Positions 1-7,174 are shown, counted from the first letter of the stretch. The stretch: DNA of 14,527 nt from Geosporobacter sp040797825 (GCA_040797825.1 JBFNEZ010000087.1:1-14527); one strand, 5' to 3'. Notes: generated from the sequence alone by a model not told the origin. Translations and numbers: made by a program.

Positions 1-109
1 CCTCCCGTCCTGTGTACCATTCTGTTGGATGCTCGATGACGGAACGCATAAGATGGGTTCCCTACGATTTATAAGTAATAACCACATAGATTTTCTTGCC
101 TCCACGTAG

Positions 110-130
110 GGGTTGCAAACCTTGCAACCC
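110..130. repeat. Perfect 9-bp inverted repeat, 3-nt loop
   Basis: GGGTTGCAA and TTGCAACCC are exact reverse complements separated by ACC. The stem is GC-containing and has no T-run on either side, so it does not look like a transcription terminator. It lies about 90 bp past the end of the recombinase remnant, so a protein-binding or recombination role is possible but unproven. Confidence 0.7.
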
Positions 131-156
131 GCCTATATCGCATCACGCTACTACTG

Positions 157-169
157 CGAACCAGGTTCG
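157..169. repeat. Short palindrome CGAACC-A-GGTTCG
   Basis: Two exact 6-bp arms surround a single A. It sits between the 110-130 inverted repeat and the recombinase remnant. The spacing is too tight for an RNA hairpin, so a dimeric protein-binding site is more plausible than an RNA structure. It may equally be chance. Confidence 0.45.
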
Positions 170-216
170 GTAATACCCCTTTGCAAACAATTCCTTTGTA
201 CAAACAGTATGGCCAT

Positions 217-639
217 TTAGCCTTTTATTGTCTCATCTAGTGGGCTTTTAATTTTTCTCAGACTAACATTTGAAACATAAGTATAACCCTCAGTAGTCCT
301 GGAGCTTTCATGCCCTAACTACTCTTGAATATACCGCAGATCTGTTCCACTTTCTAATAGATGGGTGGCAAATGAATGACACAGAGAATGTACCGTCGCC
401 TTTTTAGACCTTGGAATATTATATGCGATTTTCTCTTTGTTCAATATATTTGAATATCTTGGGACAACCCAATGCCGTTTGTCAGCATCCCATCTTCTCT
501 GAGGTAACTCCCGAATTTTCCTCACCCGCTCTTTAGAATATTGAAATGCAACTGCAATCTCATCTTTATTAAGGGCTTCTACTTTCAACTAAATATCTCT
601 ATCGCTACTATTCTACATATCGCTACTATTTCCTTCCAT
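217..639 (-). pseudogene. Broken tyrosine recombinase (phage-integrase family)
   Basis: This is the remnant of an XerC/integrase-like tyrosine recombinase. The longest open part (588 to 319) carries an N-terminal SAM-like DNA-binding segment (KERVRKIRELPQRRW) joined almost directly to the C-terminal catalytic segment (HSLCHSFATHLLESGTDL). After an in-frame TAG at 319-321 the same frame continues with LGHESSRTTEGYTYVS and the family's usual tail up to TAA at 217-219. That tail includes the Tyr expected as nucleophile. Defects: the middle of the protein, with the first catalytic Arg, is missing; the HxxR Arg is Cys; and further in-frame TAG codons lie at 589-591 and 613-615, downstream of a possible original ATG at 637-639. 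A TATAAT-like box at 657-662 may be the relic promoter. The true start is uncertain. Loss of function is very likely. Confidence 0.85.
601..630. repeat. 12-bp direct repeat at recombinase 5' end
   Basis: ATCGCTACTATT occurs at 601-612 and again at 619-630, an 18-bp period overlapping the presumed start of the broken recombinase. Its core CGCTACTA occurs a third time at 146-153, on the other side of the remnant. Tandem repeats near a tyrosine recombinase can be binding sites, but a local duplication that helped destroy the gene is also possible. Confidence 0.6.
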
Positions 640-927
640 TTTAATACATTTTTTACATTATATCGCGGTCTTTCCTAGGGAAGTGAAAACGGTCCTTGCT
701 TGCCTACTAATTGGATTTGATTATCACGATCTTTATTACTTTGTAGCACTTATATTTAGGTTATGATATGGTTTTGAAACCCTATTCTAACCTACTGCCC
801 AGGGTATGAAATAACCCTAATTCTCACACCATCACTACACTCTTCAAGCTCACCATTAAAATTAACTTTAGCATTAATAAATTCAATGTTCTTTCACTAC
901 ATATATTTTAAGGGGATTTATATACAT
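640..927. other. Intergenic region, no intact gene
   Basis: This stretch lies between the recombinase remnant and the hairpin downstream of glmS. It is AT-rich with no start, ribosome binding site and frame that together look like a gene. It holds one imperfect inverted repeat (758-793) and a short minus-strand open stretch (890 to 792, ending in TAG) without a start codon, whose peptide I do not recognise. It may be decayed mobile-element DNA continuous with the left edge. Confidence 0.5.
758..793. repeat. Imperfect 17-bp inverted repeat
   Basis: The arms 758-774 and 777-793 match at 14 of 17 positions and are separated by 2 nt. No T-run follows on either strand, so it is not an obvious terminator. 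It could be an operator-like palindrome or a relic terminal structure of a mobile element. Confidence 0.55.
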
Positions 928-976
928 AAAAACCTGTGGATAAAGACAGAATCTTTTCTATCTTATCCACAGGTTT
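928..976 (-). terminator. Probable glmS transcription terminator
   Basis: In minus-strand sense, a 14-bp perfect stem (963-976 pairing with 930-943) with a 19-nt loop is followed by TTTTTATGTATAT. It lies about 58 bp past the glmS stop codon, where an intrinsic terminator is expected. Each arm also contains the 9-mer TTATCCACA or its complement, which is a perfect DnaA-box consensus. I consider termination the main role and DnaA binding unproven. Confidence 0.7.
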
Positions 977-999
977 CGATCAAATCTTGCAAATTTTCC

Positions 1000-1024
1000 G
1001 TCTACATAATTGATTTATGTAGAC
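1000..1024. repeat. 10-bp inverted repeat just after glmS
   Basis: GTCTACATAA and TTATGTAGAC are exact arms with a 5-nt loop, 9 bp beyond the glmS stop codon. There is no strong T-run after it in minus-strand sense. It may be an mRNA 3'-end stem working together with the terminator hairpin downstream. Confidence 0.6.
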
Positions 1025-1033
1025 ATCTTTGGT

Positions 1034-2863
1034 CTATTCCACAGTTACGCTTTTGGCGAGATTTTTGGGTTTATCCACATCGCAGCCTCTGGCTACGGCG
1101 ATATAGTAGGCCATCAACTGTAGGGGGATGACACTCAAAATCGGGGTCAGTTCATCCATGGTATCAGGAATAAACAGTGCCACATCAGCGGATTTTTCTA
1201 TCTCCTTGTTCCCTGCCTTGGCAACACCTACCACATAGGCACCTCTGGCCTTTACCTCTTGGATGTTAGAGAGCATCTTGTCATAGAGGTGATCCTGGGT
1301 AGCCAATGCAATGACTAAGGTACCTTCTTCCATCAAGGCGATGGTTCCATGCTTCAATTCTCCCGCTGCGATGGCAAAGGAGTTAATGTAAGATATCTCC
1401 TTTAACTTTAGGGAACCTTCATAGGCCACATTAACATCCAGACCTCTGCCCATGAAAAATACACTTTCGTTGTTAAACTGATGATCCGCCAAATGCTGGA
1501 TGGTGTCATAATGATCTAGTATATCTTGAACCTTCTCAGGCATGGTCTTTAATTCGGTGATGATCTCCGTATACTGCTCAGTAGATAGAGTTCCCTTGGT
1601 CATAGCCATGTGAAGGGCTACTAGGTACATGGCTACCAGCTGGGTGGTATATGCCTTAGTCGATGCAACGGCAATCTCTGGTCCAGCCCAGGTGTAGAAT
1701 ACATCATCGGATTCTCTTGCTACAGAGCTTCCAACTACATTGACGATAGATAAAATTCGCGCACCTTTCCTCTTGGCCTCTCTCAAGGCTGCCATGGTGT
1801 CCAGGGTTTCTCCGGACTGACTGATGGCAATAAATAGTGTTTTTTCATCTACAAAAGGATCTCTATATCTAAATTCCGATGCTACATCTACCTCTACAGG
1901 TATCTTAGCAAATTTCTCAATGGCATATCTTCCTACAAGACCAGCATGATAGGCTGTACCGCAGGCTACGATATAGACCTTGTTGATTTTATCGAGATCC
2001 TCTTTTGTCAGCTTGATCCCGTCTAGATGGATGTTGCCTTCCTTGTCTAGTCTTCTTAAAAGGGTTTCAGAAACCCCCTTTGGCTGCTCGTGAATCTCTT
2101 TCATCATAAAATGCTCATAGCCTTCTTTTTCAGCGGCCTGTGCATCCCAAGTCACATGGAAGACTTCTCTATCCATCTGTTGACCCAATTCATTGAAGAT
2201 AGTCACTTTATCCTTTGTAAGTAATACAACCTCATCATTATCTACCAAATACATATCTCGCGTGTATTTAAGAAGGGCAGGAATATCCGATGCAATAAAA
2301 TTCTCCCCTTCACCCAGTCCTACGATAAGGGGACTGTCTTTTCTTACTGCTACAATTTTATCAGGCTCTTCCTTGCAAACCACACCGATAGCATAGGCCC
2401 CTTCCATCTTTTCGATGGCTTTAAAAACTGCCGCCAGAAGGTCTCCTTCATAGTAGTAATCGACTAAATGGGCAATTACTTCTGTGTCGGTTTCTGATTT
2501 AAAGGAAATTCCCTTCTCCTCAACAAGCCATTCCTTTATTTTCATATAGTTTTCAATGATCCCATTATGAATTACAGCAATGTTGCCTGCCACATTTGTA
2601 TGCGGATGGGCATTGCGATCGGAAGGCTCTCCATGGGTAGCCCAACGGGTATGACCGATACCTAGGGTCCCGCTGATGGTTTCTTCTTTCAAGTGATCTG
2701 CAAGGATACTCAATCTTCCCTTATGCTTTCTAACCTTTACTTCACCCTTATCATATATAGCAATACCCGAGGAATCATATCCACGGTATTCCAACCTCGA
2801 TAATCCCTCTATCAGTACAGAGGTCGCTTCTTTACTGCCAATATAGCCAACGATTCCACACAT
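1034..2863 (-). CDS. glmS: Glutamine-fructose-6-phosphate aminotransferase (isomerizing)
   Basis: GlmS makes glucosamine-6-phosphate from fructose-6-phosphate and glutamine, the first committed step to UDP-GlcNAc for peptidoglycan; it is cytoplasmic. The 609-residue length is typical of the family. The N-terminal glutaminase domain begins MCGIVGYIG, with the Cys next to Met as the catalytic nucleophile, and contains HTRWATHG (71-78) and HNG (99-101). Two SIS sugar-isomerase domains follow (CGTAYHAG, SQSGETLDT in the first), and the protein ends with the conserved KPKNLAKSVTVE. I chose the ATG at 2861-2863, because the catalytic Cys must become residue 1 and a GGAGA element lies about 11 nt upstream; an in-frame GTG three codons earlier is too close to that element. 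Expression should be controlled by the glmS ribozyme in the leader. Confidence 0.98.
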   Translation of the reverse strand: MCGIVGYIGSKEATSVLIEGLSRLEYRGYDSSGIAIYDKGEVKVRKHKGRLSILADHLKEETISGTLGIGHTRWATHGEPSDRNAHPHTNVAGNIAVIHNGIIENYMKIKEWLVEEKGISFKSETDTEVIAHLVDYYYEGDLLAAVFKAIEKMEGAYAIGVVCKEEPDKIVAVRKDSPLIVGLGEGENFIASDIPALLKYTRDMYLVDNDEVVLLTKDKVTIFNELGQQMDREVFHVTWDAQAAEKEGYEHFMMKEIHEQPKGVSETLLRRLDKEGNIHLDGIKLTKEDLDKINKVYIVACGTAYHAGLVGRYAIEKFAKIPVEVDVASEFRYRDPFVDEKTLFIAISQSGETLDTMAALREAKRKGARILSIVNVVGSSVARESDDVFYTWAGPEIAVASTKAYTTQLVAMYLVALHMAMTKGTLSTEQYTEIITELKTMPEKVQDILDHYDTIQHLADHQFNNESVFFMGRGLDVNVAYEGSLKLKEISYINSFAIAAGELKHGTIALMEEGTLVIALATQDHLYDKMLSNIQEVKARGAYVVGVAKAGNKEIEKSADVALFIPDTMDELTPILSVIPLQLMAYYIAVARGCDVDKPKNLAKSVTVE

Positions 2864-2923
2864 AATTAACACGTCTCCATTCTTTTATCATCTTGATAAT
2901 TATTTGAGAACTGATTTTTGGCA

Positions 2924-2970
2924 ATAAAAGATCAGGGCAGCACCCTCTCCTGTATTTGCTGCTCTTTTAT
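2924..2970 (-). other. Large hairpin between glmS ribozyme and glmS
   Basis: ATAAAAGA (2963-2970 in minus sense) pairs with TCTTTTAT (2924-2931), and GCAGCA pairs with TGCTGC (2937-2942 with 2957-2962), leaving a 5-nt bulge on one side. The 14-nt loop holds a purine-rich, Shine-Dalgarno-like AGGAGAGGG. It lies just 3' of the ribozyme and 61 nt upstream of the start codon. It may be a leader stability element or a weak terminator; the following U-run is broken. Confidence 0.5.
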
Positions 2971-2986
2971 GACCAGTATTCAGTTT

Positions 2987-3139
2987 TTTCACCCAATCCC
3001 ATTTGTCCCTCCAATCACTTGGAGTCTTTGTAGGACTTCTAACGGTGGTGAAACCGCAGGGCATCCGCCGAAACTTCGATAAACCCTGTTCCTCGTCAAC
3101 TTAAATCCTATTGTCCGCACTGATTTAAGTCCTGGCGCT
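2987..3139 (-). ncRNA. glmS ribozyme riboswitch
   Basis: This self-cleaving RNA uses glucosamine-6-phosphate as cofactor; cleavage of the glmS mRNA leads to its decay, giving product feedback. The minus strand shows the family landmarks in order: the A|GCGCC cleavage site (between 3139 and 3138), a long P1 stem (GACTTAAATC with GATTTAAGT), the conserved core TTGACGAGG, GGGTTTATCGA, TTCGGCGGATGCCC, then the P3 stem GCGGT/ACCGT. A P4/P4.1 region follows (CTCCAA/TTGGAG; GGGACAAATGGG). TTTCACC in the P3 loop can pair with GGTGAAA near the 3' end, giving the peripheral pseudoknot. The layout closely resembles the Thermoanaerobacter tengcongensis ribozyme. All core elements look intact, so it should be active. 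Confidence 0.96.
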
Positions 3140-3238
3140 TTTATATATTTCTGCTCTAATTCTTCTCAATAAGCCTCACCCCTTTCCAAGGTTTTGAATA
3201 AATTCCATAAATCCTAAATCTATTTTAAAGGACACCTT

Positions 3239-3267
3239 AGTATAATATTGAATGATTTTTTTGTCAA
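3239..3267 (-). promoter_or_regulatory. Sigma-A promoter of glmS
   Basis: In minus sense there is a perfect -35 TTGACA (3262-3267), a 17-bp spacer, and a -10 TATACT (3239-3244). The start of transcription would be near 3232, about 93 nt before the ribozyme cleavage site. No other promoter candidate of this quality lies in the glmM-glmS gap. Confidence 0.85.
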
Positions 3268-3305
3268 CAGTTCTTATTTTTTCGAAAGTGGTTTAGAAAT
3301 TTTGA

Positions 3306-3322
3306 GCGGACACGAGGTCCGC
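3306..3322 (-). terminator. GC-rich hairpin after glmM, possible terminator
   Basis: GCGGAC and GTCCGC form a 6-bp stem with a 5-nt loop, about 35 bp past the glmM stop and upstream of the glmS promoter. In minus sense the following bases are TCAAAATTTC, not a clean T-run, so termination is likely weak. The GC-rich sequence stands out from the AT-rich surroundings and may be a dispersed repeat. Confidence 0.4.
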
Positions 3323-3356
3323 CCCTCCATCAATCCTTTGATCCCATTTATTCTTT

Positions 3357-4703
3357 CTATAATAACCGTTCCTCAATAACCTTTGCTAAATTTTGTGCCA
3401 GCCTTTTGAGTTCTTCCTCGTCTTTACCTTCCAGCATCACTCTCACAAGAGGCTCTGTTCCAGAGGGACGTATAAGTACACGACCTTCTCCATCCATATG
3501 GCTTTCTAGCTTTTTTATCTCCTGAGCAACCACATCATCTTCCATATAACTGTGCTTATTGCCATTAGATACCTTGGCATTGACCAATACCTGCGGATAG
3601 GTTGTCATGGCCCCTGCCAGCTTAGACAGGGCCTGTTTTTTTTCTTTCATTACCATTAGTAGCTGTAAAGCTGATAGCAGGCCATCACCAGTGGTGTTAT
3701 GTTCTAGGAAAATGAGATGTCCTGACTGCTCTCCCCCAAGATTATAACCCTCTTGAAGCATTTTCTCTAAAACATAGCGATCACCTACATTGGTTCTTTC
3801 CAGCTTACAATTGGCTTTTTTCAGAGCAATTTCTAAGCCTATATTGCTCATAACCGTTGCGACTACTGTATCCTGTGCTAACTTTCCAGTCTCTTTCAAG
3901 TAGCTTCCGCAAATAGTCAGTATCTTATCTCCATCTACAATCTGTCCCTTCTCATCTACAGCAATGAGCCGATCTGCATCTCCATCAAAGGCCAAACCTA
4001 TATCTGCACCCCAATCTATCACCTGTTTTTGCACAGCTTCTGGATGGGTAGAACCACAGTTAAGATTAATATTGAGACCATCGGGCTTATGATGAATGAT
4101 TTTGAGCTCCGCCCCTAAGGCTGATAAAACAGAAGGAGCTGCAACATAAGCTGCACCATTGGCGCAGTCTACTGCAATCTTCATTCCACGAAGATCCACA
4201 TTGATAGTATTCTTTAAGAAACTGGCATATTGCTTAATAGCATCATCAATCTCGATTTTTTTACCTATATCTTTCCCTGTTGGATTGGATGCAACCTCTT
4301 TATGATTTAAGATAATATCTTCTATCTCTTCTTCCATGGTATCAGGCAGCTTAAAGCCTTCCTCACTAAAGAATTTAATCCCATTGTATTCTACTGGATT
4401 ATGGGAAGCAGAAATAACAACTCCTGCATTGGCACCATAGTGTCTTGTCAAATAAGCTACGGCAGGGGTAGGTACAATTCCAACGGAAAGTACATCTGCT
4501 CCTGTTGAAAGAATCCCTGCAGTTAATGCGGCCTCCAGCATATCTCCTGATATTCTGGTATCACGACCAATGACGATTTTTGCTTTTTTATAGCTTCTGG
4601 TCAATATGTATGCACCAGCTCTACCCAGTTGATATGCTAATTCTGCTGTTAATTCTAGGTTTGCAATTCCTCTTACACCATCAGTACCAAACAGCTTTCC
4701 CAT
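3357..4703 (-). CDS. glmM: Phosphoglucosamine mutase
   Basis: GlmM converts glucosamine-6-phosphate to glucosamine-1-phosphate, the step after GlmS on the way to UDP-GlcNAc. It belongs to the alpha-D-phosphohexomutase superfamily and is cytoplasmic. The 448-residue length is typical. Visible motifs: GTDGVRG at the N-terminus, the active-site ISASHNP with the phosphorylated Ser at 100, the Mg-binding DGDADR (240-245), the sugar-binding GEQSGH (324-329), and the phosphate-binding RPSGTEP (412-418). The start ATG is preceded by GAGAGGAG at good spacing. It is upstream of glmS in the direction of transcription, but a 490-bp gap with its own promoter and ribozyme makes glmS a separate unit. Confidence 0.97.
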   Translation of the reverse strand: MGKLFGTDGVRGIANLELTAELAYQLGRAGAYILTRSYKKAKIVIGRDTRISGDMLEAALTAGILSTGADVLSVGIVPTPAVAYLTRHYGANAGVVISASHNPVEYNGIKFFSEEGFKLPDTMEEEIEDIILNHKEVASNPTGKDIGKKIEIDDAIKQYASFLKNTINVDLRGMKIAVDCANGAAYVAAPSVLSALGAELKIIHHKPDGLNINLNCGSTHPEAVQKQVIDWGADIGLAFDGDADRLIAVDEKGQIVDGDKILTICGSYLKETGKLAQDTVVATVMSNIGLEIALKKANCKLERTNVGDRYVLEKMLQEGYNLGGEQSGHLIFLEHNTTGDGLLSALQLLMVMKEKKQALSKLAGAMTTYPQVLVNAKVSNGNKHSYMEDDVVAQEIKKLESHMDGEGRVLIRPSGTEPLVRVMLEGKDEEELKRLAQNLAKVIEERLL

Positions 4704-4805
4704 ATGTTTAACTCCTCTCGTAATAACATCTTATTCCACTCTCATCTATTACGATACTTTTATAGATATGCTTTTCAAAAAATCAATATAAAGATAACCT
4801 TTTAT

Positions 4806-4834
4806 AGTTTATCATATTTTAGGTGTTTATTCAA
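4806..4834 (-). promoter_or_regulatory. Candidate glmM promoter
   Basis: In minus sense, TTGAAT (4829-4834) and TAAACT (4806-4811) are separated by 17 bp. Both boxes are only partial matches to sigma-A. The position, about 100 bp upstream of the glmM start and after the preceding operon, fits, but other AT-rich combinations in this gap are possible. Confidence 0.4.
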
Positions 4835-4906
4835 TTTTGCCACTCTGCTTTTTATTGTCTTTATTTGTTGAAAAACATCGTATTTTTGTGGATTAAGACA
4901 TTCCTC

Positions 4907-6067
4907 TTAGGAGCATTCTAACACAGTTTTTCCTAGTGCAGCAGCGGCTGTTCCCAGCTCAACGCCGTAACCTAACTCATATAATGCCATCTCGATACCA
5001 CCCATAACGGTATAGGCATCCATAAAATGGAAGGATCCCATATGCCCCACACGGAAGATTTTGCCTTGTATTTTTTGGAGTCCTCCTCCGATCACAATAC
5101 CATATTTGGTTCTGAGCAATCCTGCAAATTCTTTATAGCTGATATTACCAGGCATTTTTATGGCAGAAACCGTATCTGAAGCATATTCTGCTTCAGAAAA
5201 GAGCTCTAATCCCATGGCAATGGCTGCATTTCTTACGCCACAGCCAATCAAATGATGTCTTTGCCATACTTGTTCTAGTCCTTCTTCTTCAATAATGGCA
5301 AGGGCCTCTTTTAAGCCAAATAGTAAGCTTGTAGAAGGCGTGTAGGGAAATTGGTGTGCAGCCATTTTTTCTTTTACAGCATGGTAGTCCCAATACCATC
5401 TAGCCATTGTAGATTTTTCAGTCATTTCCCAAGCCCTAGGACTAAGGGCAACAACACCTATTCCAGGTGGCAGCATAAGTCCTTTTTGCGAGGCGCTAAC
5501 TACCACATCTATCCCCCATTTATCTGTTTCTAAAGGCACGCAGGCCAATGAACTGATAGCATCTACTACCAAAATGGCTGGATGTCCCAGTTTTTTTATC
5601 ATCAAGGCTATGCCTTCTACATCATTGGCAATGGCTGAAGTCGTTTCGTTTTGAGGAAGACAAACTGCTTTTATCTTTTTTTCCTTATCTTGCACTAGTA
5701 GGGCTTCTATTTCTTTTACCTTAGCCGCCTCTCCCCATTCCTTTGTAAGACGAATGACATTTAGACCATGTTTTTCTCCTATCTCTGCCATTCTATCACT
5801 AAAAACACCAAGGCAGACCGCCAGTATTGTATCTCCAGGAGAAAAGAGATTTACAATAGCAGACTCAAGAATACCACTTCCTGAGCTTGGAAAAATCAAA
5901 ATATCATTTTCTGTACGAAATACTTTCTTTAGTCCTGTTACACAAGTAGAAAGCAAAGCTTCAAATTCAGGCCCCCTATGGTTGATTAGTGGTTGTGATA
6001 GACTTCTTAGAATTCGATCAGGTATATTGGTAGGTCCTGGTATTTGTAACAGCTGTCTTCTTTCCAT
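4907..6067 (-). CDS. Serine/alanine-glyoxylate-type aminotransferase
   Basis: This is a PLP-dependent class V aminotransferase of the alanine-glyoxylate / serine-glyoxylate / PucG-like group, 386 residues. It begins with the family hallmark PGPTNIP (10-16) and has RGPEF (31-35), the cofactor-binding SSGSG (61-65), VVDAISS (167-173) and SASQKGLMLPPG with the PLP Lys at 195. Such enzymes move an amino group between glyoxylate/glycine and alanine, serine or related amino acids; the exact donor cannot be read from sequence. The start ATG has AGGAGG upstream, and that site overlaps the stop codon of the threonine aldolase gene, leaving a 12-nt gap, so the two are surely co-transcribed and probably translationally coupled. 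The neighbour releases glycine, so a glycine-glyoxylate role is inferred. I see no clear terminator after it. Confidence 0.88.
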   Translation of the reverse strand: MERRQLLQIPGPTNIPDRILRSLSQPLINHRGPEFEALLSTCVTGLKKVFRTENDILIFPSSGSGILESAIVNLFSPGDTILAVCLGVFSDRMAEIGEKHGLNVIRLTKEWGEAAKVKEIEALLVQDKEKKIKAVCLPQNETTSAIANDVEGIALMIKKLGHPAILVVDAISSLACVPLETDKWGIDVVVSASQKGLMLPPGIGVVALSPRAWEMTEKSTMARWYWDYHAVKEKMAAHQFPYTPSTSLLFGLKEALAIIEEEGLEQVWQRHHLIGCGVRNAAIAMGLELFSEAEYASDTVSAIKMPGNISYKEFAGLLRTKYGIVIGGGLQKIQGKIFRVGHMGSFHFMDAYTVMGGIEMALYELGYGVELGTAAAALGKTVLECS

Positions 6068-6079
6068 GGTTGATTCCTC

Positions 6080-7120
6080 CTATGTATTGGATACGATAGT
6101 TTTTACTGCTTCTACTACTTCTTCTATATGGCTTCTCTCAATTCCTCTATGGGTAACCATTCGAAAGGATGTTTTAGAAATCCGTTTTGCTTTGATTCCC
6201 TTTTCCATCAATTGGTTTAAAAATTCATCGATGGTAATTGAAAGCTTTTCAACCGATGCAGTAACAATATTGGTATGAATTTTTGAAACATCTATGTTCA
6301 GCTTATCAATAGCTAGTAATCCCTGTCCTAATATTTGTGCATTTTGATGGTCCTTTTCAATTTGAGGCAACATGGTTTTCAAAGCCACAATACCTGGTGC
6401 TGCTATGAAACCAGCTTGACGAAACCCCCCGCCTAATCGCTGTTTTATCCAACGGGCTTTTTGAATAAAATCCTTCCTTCCTACTAACACAGCTCCAAAG
6501 GGTGCACTAAGCCCTTTCGTCAAAGCAAACATCACCCCATCCACATTTTTTACAATTTCTTTGACATCAACACCTGAAGCAACAGCTGCATTAAAAAGCC
6601 TGGCCCCATCCATATAGACGGGAATGCCGTATTGTTCTCCCAACTGGCATACTTGATTGATATTTTCTAGGGGTACTACCATACCCCCATTGAGGTTATT
6701 GGTGTTTTCAATACAGATCAAAGAGGTTTTTGCTCGCTGTATTCCTTCCTCTTGTATTAAAGATTCCATCAAATCAATGTCATAGATTCCTTTAGGTACG
6801 GAAATAGGCCTGGTTTGCACTTGAGATAGAGCGGCAAGCCCTCCAACTTCTAAGTTATAGATATGGGAGGTATCTCCTAGGATAACCTCTTCTCCCCGCT
6901 GGGTATAGGTCATAACCGCTGCTTGGTTTGCTAAGGTTCCTGACGTAAAAAATAAGCCATCTTCTTTTCCCAGCATTCGGGCTGCCAATGTTTCTAACTC
7001 CCTTACAGTGGGATCCTCACCCATAATGTCATCCCCTACCACTGCATGGTACATGGCCTCGCGCATCTCTTGTGTGGGCTGTGTCACTGTATCTGAACGC
7101 AAATCAATCCAGTTTTGCAT
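6080..7120 (-). CDS. ltaE: Low-specificity L-threonine aldolase
   Basis: This PLP enzyme splits L-threonine or allo-threonine into glycine and acetaldehyde. The family's opening IDLRSDTVTQPT is followed by VGDDIMGEDPTV, FTSGTLANQAA, the cofactor-binding YMDGARLFNAA, and FALTKGLSAPFG with the PLP Lys at about residue 202. I chose the ATG at 7118-7120 (346 residues): AAAGGATG lies upstream at correct spacing and the protein then begins just before the family's usual N-terminus. An ATG nine codons earlier (7147) has no good ribosome binding site. It is the first gene of a pair with the downstream aminotransferase. It is separated from cstA by 159 bp containing a hairpin terminator and a TATAAT box, so it likely has its own promoter. 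Confidence 0.93.
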   Translation of the reverse strand: MQNWIDLRSDTVTQPTQEMREAMYHAVVGDDIMGEDPTVRELETLAARMLGKEDGLFFTSGTLANQAAVMTYTQRGEEVILGDTSHIYNLEVGGLAALSQVQTRPISVPKGIYDIDLMESLIQEEGIQRAKTSLICIENTNNLNGGMVVPLENINQVCQLGEQYGIPVYMDGARLFNAAVASGVDVKEIVKNVDGVMFALTKGLSAPFGAVLVGRKDFIQKARWIKQRLGGGFRQAGFIAAPGIVALKTMLPQIEKDHQNAQILGQGLLAIDKLNIDVSKIHTNIVTASVEKLSITIDEFLNQLMEKGIKAKRISKTSFRMVTHRGIERSHIEEVVEAVKTIVSNT

Positions 7121-7174
7121 ATTATCATCCTTTCCCGAAATACCCATAATTTTCTTAAGCTTTGAACATCTTCA

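Larger units (their letters stand above)
1..216. other. Non-coding, repeat-rich left edge
   Basis: I see no convincing gene here. The stretch lies directly downstream (minus-strand sense) of the broken recombinase and is dense in short inverted repeats: 110-130, 157-169, and a weaker GGAAC/GTTCC pair at about 40-60. It could be the end of a mobile element, a structured RNA or a recombination target. I checked it for group II intron domain V and group I intron core motifs and recognised neither. Short open frames exist but match nothing I know. Confidence 0.5.

Noticed and set aside
1..216. Group I or II intron, or IStron end
   Set aside because: The region is structured, but no domain V, no typical intron 5' end and no conserved intron core could be recognised.
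217..639. All internal stops in the recombinase are TAG, suggesting amber (pyrrolysine) readthrough
   Set aside because: Several normal genes here (glmS, glmM, ltaE, the 164-residue gene, the P-loop ATPase) end in TAG, and the recombinase also lacks catalytic residues and a large section, so ordinary decay explains it better.
886..1131. Plus-strand open frame over the glmS end
   Set aside because: It runs through the terminator hairpin and antisense to glmS, with no ribosome binding site.
5754..6278. Plus-strand open frame of 174 codons opposite the aminotransferase and threonine aldolase
   Set aside because: It is antisense to two strongly supported genes and shows no recognisable motif; treated as a shadow frame.
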